Below, in pieces: positions 7,687 to 11,507 of a DNA stretch of 11,507 nucleotides. Every line of letters begins with the position of its first letter. Within the stretch, counting starts at the first letter, position 1. The notes beneath the pieces are model-generated. The model saw only the letters and a program-made list of their open reading frames with translations. It did not search any database and was not told the origin of the DNA. The position numbers and the translations under genes were made by a program. The stretch covers positions 1-11,507 of the forward strand of contig JAQUXD010000045.1 of assembly GCA_028692535.1 (NCBI GenBank), given 5' to 3'. The DNA comes from Eubacteriales bacterium. GTDB lineage: Bacteria > Bacillota > Clostridia > Peptostreptococcales > Anaerovoracaceae.

Positions 7687-8169
7687 ATGGATATTTTTAC
7701 ACTGGGCTTCTGGGCGGTTGCTTTGCTGTTGACAGCAATCTCTCTGGCTAAAAATAAGCAGAAGACTTTTTCCGCCATGAAGAAATCCAAGGGAATGATG
7801 GGCAGCATGCTGAGCCAGATCGTCGCGATCATTTTTCTGATCGGGCTGGTGCTCACGTTTGTTCCGCCGGAAACCATACGTGCCTATTTGGGCTCTTCCA
7901 ACACCGCGATCGCCACTCTGACCGCCGCCGGCGCCGGAAGCATTACATTGATCCCGGCTTTTGTGGCCTTTCCTCTGGTGGGATCCCTGGTTCACGCCGG
8001 CGCCGATATCGTCCCGGCTGCAGCGTTCCTGACGACACTGACCATGGTGGGAATCGTCACATTCCCCTTGGAGAAGAAGGAGTTCGGCATCAAATTTTCT
8101 CTGTATCGAAACGGCTTGAGCTTTATATTCGCGTTGCTGATCGCCCTGCTGATGGGGGTGATTTTATGA
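7687..8169 (+). CDS. First half of a split permease (YraQ/ArsP-like predicted permease family)
   Basis: A 160-residue integral membrane protein with about five hydrophobic segments (near 4-21, 42-60, 72-105, 108-127 and 140-160). The block from VPPE (59-62) through GSITLIPAFVAFP (84-96) and HAGA (103-106) aligns without gaps, at a four-residue offset, to VPKE, GSISAGPIYAAFP and QKGA of the next protein. The two are thus homologous halves. Single-chain permeases of this family are about 300-350 residues long and hold two such halves, so the two genes probably form one transporter. There are no cysteines, so a thiol-based arsenic site is not evident, and the substrate is unknown. It begins five bases after a GAGGAGG ribosome site and ends in an ATGA overlap with the next gene, which indicates coupled translation. 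The predicted promoter carries the Crp/Fnr-type box. Confidence 0.78.
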   Translation: MDIFTLGFWAVALLLTAISLAKNKQKTFSAMKKSKGMMGSMLSQIVAIIFLIGLVLTFVPPETIRAYLGSSNTAIATLTAAGAGSITLIPAFVAFPLVGSLVHAGADIVPAAAFLTTLTMVGIVTFPLEKKEFGIKFSLYRNGLSFIFALLIALLMGVIL

Positions 8170-8903
8170 AAATCCTCAATTTAATGAAGAAAAATATGCT
8201 GGCCGCAGTTATCGGCCTGGTCTATATGCTTTTGTTTCTTGCCGCGCCGGAGAAAGCACTGCTCTCCTTGAATAACAGCGCATACTATTTAAAAGAAATG
8301 CTGGTGATCCTTCCGGTGATCTTTCTTTTTACCGCTGTCATTGAAGCGCTCGTACCCAAAGAGTTGATCCTTCGAAGTTTCGGAGAGCATTCCGGAATAA
8401 AGGGGAATATGCTCGCGCTTCTGCTGGGCAGCATCTCCGCCGGGCCCATCTACGCCGCCTTTCCCATCGGGAAAATGCTTCTCCAAAAGGGCGCAAGCGT
8501 AGCCAATGTCGTGGTAATCCTGAGTTCCTGGGCCGTGATCAAAATACCGATGCTGGCCAACGAAGTGAAATTTCTCGGCGCTGAATTCATGGGTGTCCGC
8601 TGGGTGCTGACAGTTTTTGCGATCTTCGCCATGGCCCAGATCACGGATCGTCTGGTCAAGAAAGATGACCTGCCGTTAGAATCCCAGGACCCGGACATTC
8701 AGCTGACGATAAGGGAATCCTACTGCATCGGCTGCGGACTGTGCGTTCGCATGCTGCCCGATTTTTATAAAATGGACGGAAACAGAGCCGTTGTGATAGA
8801 CAGACCGTTGGATGAGAATGCAAGAGTCGCAGTCCGTATCACGGCAGAGAAATGTCCGTCCAAAGCCATCATGTTGCATCTGAAGGAGGAAAAAATTTCA
8901 TGA
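8166..8903 (+). CDS. Second half of the split permease fused to a C-terminal [4Fe-4S] ferredoxin domain
   Basis: A 245-residue protein in two parts. Residues 1-160 are a membrane half-permease (segments near 11-27, 43-61, 84-108, 113-131 and 143-160), homologous to the preceding protein. After a charged linker (about 162-180), residues 181-240 form a monocluster ferredoxin domain: C187, C190 and C193 (YCIGCGLCV), then PDFYKMDGN, then C230 in EKCPSKAI. The domain should face the cytoplasm, next to the transporter pair. The fusion suggests that transport is coupled to, or gated by, electron transfer, or that the membrane part serves as an anchor; the sequence does not decide this. The start overlaps the upstream stop (ATGA, 8166-8169) and the end overlaps the next start (ATGA, 8900-8903). 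All membrane cysteines are absent; the only cysteines are cluster ligands. Confidence 0.82.
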   Translation: MKILNLMKKNMLAAVIGLVYMLLFLAAPEKALLSLNNSAYYLKEMLVILPVIFLFTAVIEALVPKELILRSFGEHSGIKGNMLALLLGSISAGPIYAAFPIGKMLLQKGASVANVVVILSSWAVIKIPMLANEVKFLGAEFMGVRWVLTVFAIFAMAQITDRLVKKDDLPLESQDPDIQLTIRESYCIGCGLCVRMLPDFYKMDGNRAVVIDRPLDENARVAVRITAEKCPSKAIMLHLKEEKIS

Positions 8904-9538
8904 AAGCCAAAGATTCACTCGTTCGCATCGCCTTCCTGGCTCTGTTCCTATTCCTGACCATCCGGGGAAAGATGGCGCTCTGGCTGCTCTTGTTCGCACT
9001 GAGCCTGCCCGTCGCCTTGCTGTTCGGGCGATTGTACTGCGGATACGCCTGTCCGATCCACACCATTATGCGGCCGGTCTCAGCGCTGGCTCGTAAGCGA
9101 GGCTGGCAGAAAGACTCTGCGCCTCGGTTTTTGTCCGCCGTATACCTTCCCTGGGTCGCACTTGCACTCAGTATCGCCTCAACCGTCTTTGCCCGGAAAG
9201 CGCTCCAAATAAATCTGCCGATCCTTCCTTTTTGGATCGCAGCCGGAGCGCTGACGGTTCTTCGCTTTCGCCCCGAAGTCTTCCACAACGCAATCTGTCC
9301 CTTCGGCGCCTTGCAGAAAACCTTCGGGCGGTTTGCCCGCCGATCGAAGCAGGTAGATCCTGTTGCCTGCATCAGCTGCGGACTCTGTGAAAAAGCCTGC
9401 CAGGCCGATGCCATCCATCTCACCGGCCCCGACCACACCGCAACAGTAAACATTTCACTCTGTCACCAGTGCTCGTCCTGTAGCATCGCCTGTCCCAAAG
9501 ACGCGATTGCGCATAAAAAACGTTTGCCTGAAAAATAA
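8900..9538 (+). CDS. NapH-like membrane ferredoxin, electron-transfer protein with two [4Fe-4S] motifs
   Basis: A 212-residue protein of the NapH/NosR/CcoG-like type that should carry electrons at the cytoplasmic membrane face. About four hydrophobic helices (near 8-22, 25-42, 74-94 and 99-119) are joined by two conserved cysteine motifs: GRLYCGYACP (C47, C51) and NAICPFG (C133). The C-terminus is a two-cluster ferredoxin: C157, C160, C163 and C167 (CISCGLCEKAC), then C188, C191, C194 and C198 followed by proline (CHQCSSCSIACP). It is shorter than typical NapH proteins of about 280 residues, because the loops are short rather than because a domain is missing. I chose ATG 8900, which overlaps the preceding stop and follows AAGGAGG, over an upstream in-frame ATG at 8852 that lies inside the previous gene. 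It probably exchanges electrons with the ferredoxin domain encoded just before it. The partner and the direction of flow are unknown. Confidence 0.87.
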   Translation: MKAKDSLVRIAFLALFLFLTIRGKMALWLLLFALSLPVALLFGRLYCGYACPIHTIMRPVSALARKRGWQKDSAPRFLSAVYLPWVALALSIASTVFARKALQINLPILPFWIAAGALTVLRFRPEVFHNAICPFGALQKTFGRFARRSKQVDPVACISCGLCEKACQADAIHLTGPDHTATVNISLCHQCSSCSIACPKDAIAHKKRLPEK

Positions 9539-9539
9539 A

Positions 9540-9553
9540 GTTGTAAATGCAAC
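9540..9553. promoter_or_regulatory. Weak Crp/Fnr-type box ahead of the cupin-rubredoxin-hcp group
   Basis: GTTGT-AAAT-GCAAC is an inverted repeat with one G-T type mismatch and the same 5-4-5 layout as the clear operator at 7619-7632. Its right half, GCAACA, matches GTAACA in five of six positions; the left half is weaker. The distance from the right arm to the next -10 (9576-9581) is 22 bases, identical to that at the first operator. This shared spacing is the main support. Confidence 0.42.
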
Positions 9554-9575
9554 AGAATGATACGGTTTTTTGCTT

Positions 9576-9581
9576 TATACT
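9576..9581 (+). promoter_or_regulatory. Candidate -10 of an activator-dependent promoter for the hcp group
   Basis: TATACT with no recognisable -35 (CAGAAT at 9553-9558) and the weak box centred 41.5 bases before the predicted start near 9588. It would give a leader of about 77 bases before the cupin start codon. No hairpin ending in a T-run, and so no terminator, is seen between the NapH-like gene and this point, so read-through from the upstream operon is also possible. Confidence 0.42.
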
Positions 9582-9612
9582 GAAATTGAACTTTAAAATC
9601 CTTGCATTTTTG

Positions 9613-9641
9613 TTGGTTCACACAATCGCTTCTGCTATACT
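9613..9641 (+). promoter_or_regulatory. Extended -10 promoter directly before the cupin gene
   Basis: TTGGTT (9613-9618) and TATACT (9636-9641) are 17 bases apart, with TGC directly before the -10. The predicted start near 9648 gives a leader of about 17 bases that holds AAGGAGGG (9650-9657). It looks able to work without an activator and may provide basal expression next to the regulated upstream promoter. Confidence 0.55.
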
Positions 9642-9664
9642 TCATTTATAAGGAGGGAACGATC

Positions 9665-9979
9665 TTGGTAGAACAAGTATTTAAGCTGTCAACAGGCAAC
9701 GAAACAGCTGTCGAACGCATCGTTTTTGATGAAAATGTGCACTACCTGCACATGGTTTTCAATCAGGGAGACGGCCTCCCGGAGCATCTTTCCAATTCCA
9801 ACGTGTACATGACCGTCCTGAGAGGAAAGCTATCCATCGGGCTGGACGACCAACCTGTTCACGAATACGACGCCGGAACCCTTTTAAAGATCCCCTTCCA
9901 AACTAAAATGAATGTCAAGAATCTTCAGACCGAAACATTGGAACTGATCGTGGTAAAAGCACCGGCCCCCAAAGGCTAA
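9665..9979 (+). CDS. Small cupin-fold protein
   Basis: A 104-residue single-domain cupin with no signal peptide. Residues 29-59 (HMVFNQGDGLPEH, then NVYMTVLRGKLSIG) resemble cupin motif 1, and 69-85 (EYDAGTLLKIPFQT) resemble motif 2. The metal ligands are poorly kept: H41 is present, but the second His and the Glu of motif 1 and the His of motif 2 are replaced. H26 and H29 might contribute, or the protein may not bind metal. I start it at TTG 9665, seven bases after a strong AGGAGGG. The only upstream in-frame ATG (9602) overlaps the promoter and would add a poor leader sequence. It is 18 bases before rubredoxin and is probably co-transcribed with rubredoxin and hcp. Its function is unknown; a binding or redox-stress accessory role is inferred from context only. 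Confidence 0.8.
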   Translation: MVEQVFKLSTGNETAVERIVFDENVHYLHMVFNQGDGLPEHLSNSNVYMTVLRGKLSIGLDDQPVHEYDAGTLLKIPFQTKMNVKNLQTETLELIVVKAPAPKG

Positions 9980-9997
9980 AACGAAAGGAGAAACACA

Positions 9998-10162
9998 ATG
10001 AAAAAGTATGAATGCATCCCCTGCGGCTATATCTATGATCCGGCAGTCGGCGACGAAGACGGCGGCATCGCTCCGGGTACCGCCTTCGAGGATATTCCCG
10101 ATGACTGGCAGTGTCCCGTCTGCTCCGTAGGAAAAGAAGAATTCAAACCCGTAGAAGAGTAG
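9998..10162 (+). CDS. Rubredoxin
   Basis: A 54-residue one-iron electron carrier of the usual length. The two iron-binding knuckles are CIPCGYIYDP (C6 and C9) and CPVCS (C39 and C42). Between them lie the usual GDEDGGIAPGTAFEDIPDDW segment features, including the Pro-Asp-Asp-Trp just before the second knuckle. One oddity is that the second knuckle reads CPVCS instead of the common CPVCG. Cysteine ligation is unaffected, but the change could alter the hydrogen bonding that sets the redox potential. A GAAAGGAG ribosome site stands about seven bases before ATG 9998. The gene lies between cupin and hcp, with 13 bases to hcp, so it is a likely electron donor within this group, either to Hcp or to an oxygen- or NO-reducing partner elsewhere. 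Confidence 0.97.
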   Translation: MKKYECIPCGYIYDPAVGDEDGGIAPGTAFEDIPDDWQCPVCSVGKEEFKPVEE

Positions 10163-10175
10163 AAAGGAATTCATT

Positions 10176-11507
10176 ATGAGCATGTTTTGTTTTCAGTGTC
10201 AGGAAACCGCCCGGGGTACCGGCTGCAATGTAAAAGGTGTCTGCGGTAAAAACGAAGAAGTCGCCAAGCTCCAGGATCTCCTGATCTATACACTCAAAGG
10301 GATCTCCGAGATCGTCATCAAGAAAAATCTTGATCCCGCAAATATGAAAGAAGTCAACCACGCAGTTTTGAGCAGCCTCTTCATGACCATCACCAACGCC
10401 AATTTCGACGATGGCTCGCTGGAAGCTCAGATTCGCAAAATGCTTGTCATCCGTGATGATTTGAAAAAGAATGTTTCTGCTTCAGATCTCCACGATGCAG
10501 CCACTTTCACCGTGGGTTCCAGAACATCCATGTTGGAAAAAGCAGACTCCGTCGGTGTTTTATCCACGGAAAACGAAGACGTCCGCTCTCTGCGGGAAAT
10601 GACCATCTACGGACTCAAGGGCATGGCCGCCTACACCGAGCACGCCAACAATGCGGGTAAGGAGAATATCGAAATCAATGCGTTCATTTACGAGGCTCTG
10701 TCCGCTACGCTGGATGACAGCCTCAGTGCCGATGAACTGGTGGCGCTGGTTTTGAAGACCGGCGAGCACGGCGTCAAATCCATGGCGTTGCTGGACGAAG
10801 CCAATACCTCGACCTACGGTCATCCGGTCATCACGGAAGTGAACATCGGCGTGCGGAAAAATCCGGCGATCCTGATCTCCGGACACGATCTGGTGGACTT
10901 GGAGGCGCTGCTTGAACAGACCAAAGGCACCGGCGTGGATGTCTACACCCATGGCGAAATGCTGCCTGCCCACTATTATCCGGCCTTTAGAAAATACGAC
11001 AACTTCGCCGGAAACTACGGAAACGCCTGGTGGAAGCAGATTACGGAATTTGAAACATTCCACGGACCGATCCTCTTCACCACGAACTGCATCGTTCCGC
11101 CGAAGAGCGAAGAAATCCGGGCGCGGATCTTTACCACCGGATCCACAGGCTACCCCGGCTGTACGCACATCCTGCCCGATGCCGACGGCAAGAAGGACTT
11201 TTCGGAGATCATCGCCATGGCCAAAACCCTGCCGGCGCCCGAAGAGATCGAGACCGGCACCATCGTAGGCGGATTTGCACACAATCAGGTGCTGGCCCTG
11301 GCCGACAAGATCGTGGACGCTGTCAAGAGCGGAGCGATCAAGAAGTTTTTCGTCATGGCCGGCTGCGACGGACGGATGAAGTCCAGAGCCTACTATACCG
11401 AATTTGCGGAAAAGCTCCCCAAGGACACCGTGATCCTGACCGCAGGCTGCGCAAAATACCGCTACAACAAGCTGAATCTGGGCGATATCGGCGGCATCCC
11501 CAGAGTT
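10176..11507 (+). CDS. hcp: Hybrid cluster protein (Hcp, prismane protein), C-terminus cut by window
   Basis: The first 444 residues of a protein usually of about 540-550. Hcp is a cytoplasmic iron-sulfur enzyme that reduces NO to N2O in enterobacteria and hydroxylamine to ammonia in vitro. The N-terminal cubane ligands are C5, C8, C17 and C23 (CFQCQETARGTGC, then VKGVC). Their CX2CX8CX5C spacing is that of strict anaerobes rather than the wider enterobacterial type. Hybrid-cluster ligands present are H237 (SGHD), E261 (HGEM), C305 (TNCIVPP), C397 (AGCDG, the persulfide position) and C425 (TAGCAKYRYNK). They are offset by seven to nine residues from the Desulfovibrio enzyme. The remaining ligands should follow just past the window end. 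AGAAAGG lies about eight bases before ATG 10176. It follows rubredoxin by 13 bases, and no Hcr-type NADH reductase is seen in the window. Confidence 0.97.
   Translation, partial: MSMFCFQCQETARGTGCNVKGVCGKNEEVAKLQDLLIYTLKGISEIVIKKNLDPANMKEVNHAVLSSLFMTITNANFDDGSLEAQIRKMLVIRDDLKKNVSASDLHDAATFTVGSRTSMLEKADSVGVLSTENEDVRSLREMTIYGLKGMAAYTEHANNAGKENIEINAFIYEALSATLDDSLSADELVALVLKTGEHGVKSMALLDEANTSTYGHPVITEVNIGVRKNPAILISGHDLVDLEALLEQTKGTGVDVYTHGEMLPAHYYPAFRKYDNFAGNYGNAWWKQITEFETFHGPILFTTNCIVPPKSEEIRARIFTTGSTGYPGCTHILPDADGKKDFSEIIAMAKTLPAPEEIETGTIVGGFAHNQVLALADKIVDAVKSGAIKKFFVMAGCDGRMKSRAYYTEFAEKLPKDTVILTAGCAKYRYNKLNLGDIGGIPRV

Noticed and set aside
8852..8899. Upstream in-frame ATG for the NapH-like protein
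   Set aside because: It lies inside the ferredoxin coding part of the previous gene without a ribosome site. ATG 8900 has AAGGAGG and an ATGA overlap.
7687..8903. Arsenic efflux (ArsP) function for the half-permeases
   Set aside because: The membrane parts contain no cysteines and there is no ars regulator or reductase nearby. Only the broad permease family is supported.
9545..9609. Inverted pair AAATGCAA (9545-9552) and TTGCATTT (9602-9609)
   Set aside because: The arms are 49 bases apart and AT-rich, with no T-tract and no clear link to either promoter. Chance similarity is likely.
10560..11282. Minus-strand open frame of 240 codons
   Set aside because: It is antisense to hcp, whose ligand residues are all in place. 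The long frame follows from the codon use of hcp.

Overview
The window looks like chromosomal DNA from a strictly anaerobic, Gram-positive-type bacterium, most likely of the Clostridia. Three things suggest this: strong AGGAGG-type ribosome sites, a rubredoxin next to a hybrid cluster protein whose N-terminal cysteines have the strict-anaerobe spacing, and Crp/Fnr, Cache-GGDEF and HD-GYP proteins of the clostridial style. No RNA gene, CRISPR array, insertion sequence or integration mark was seen. Base composition looks balanced throughout, with no obvious island.

Region 1 (1-5077, minus strand) is a two-gene cyclic-di-GMP operon. The first gene (2267-5077) encodes a membrane sensor with PAS domains, a degenerate GGDEF and a complete EAL phosphodiesterase site. 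The second (2249 down to the window edge) encodes a Cache-HAMP-PAS-GGDEF protein with an intact cyclase site and product-inhibition site. It runs into what looks like an HD-GYP domain that the window cuts off. Only 17 bases separate the two genes.

Region 2 (5199-6954, plus strand) is transcribed divergently. An extended -10 promoter precedes a GT-A-type glycosyltransferase-like gene and a small four-helix membrane protein gene, and a strong intrinsic terminator ends the unit.

Region 3 (6936-11507) is the most interesting part. A minus-strand Crp/Fnr-family regulator is divergent from an overlapping trio: two homologous half-permeases, the second fused to a [4Fe-4S] ferredoxin domain, and a NapH-like membrane ferredoxin. 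A second group follows: a cupin, a rubredoxin and the hybrid cluster protein gene hcp, which is truncated by the window end.

A near-perfect TGTTAC-N4-GTAACA box lies between the regulator and the trio. It is centred 41.5 bases upstream of the predicted start of the trio, the classic class II activator position, and just downstream of the regulator's own predicted start. A weaker box with the same spacing to a -10 element lies ahead of the cupin-rubredoxin-hcp group. I infer an HcpR-like nitrosative or redox stress regulon in which membrane and soluble iron-sulfur proteins could serve Hcp. No Hcr-type reductase is visible in the window, although the hcp gene is itself cut by the window edge.
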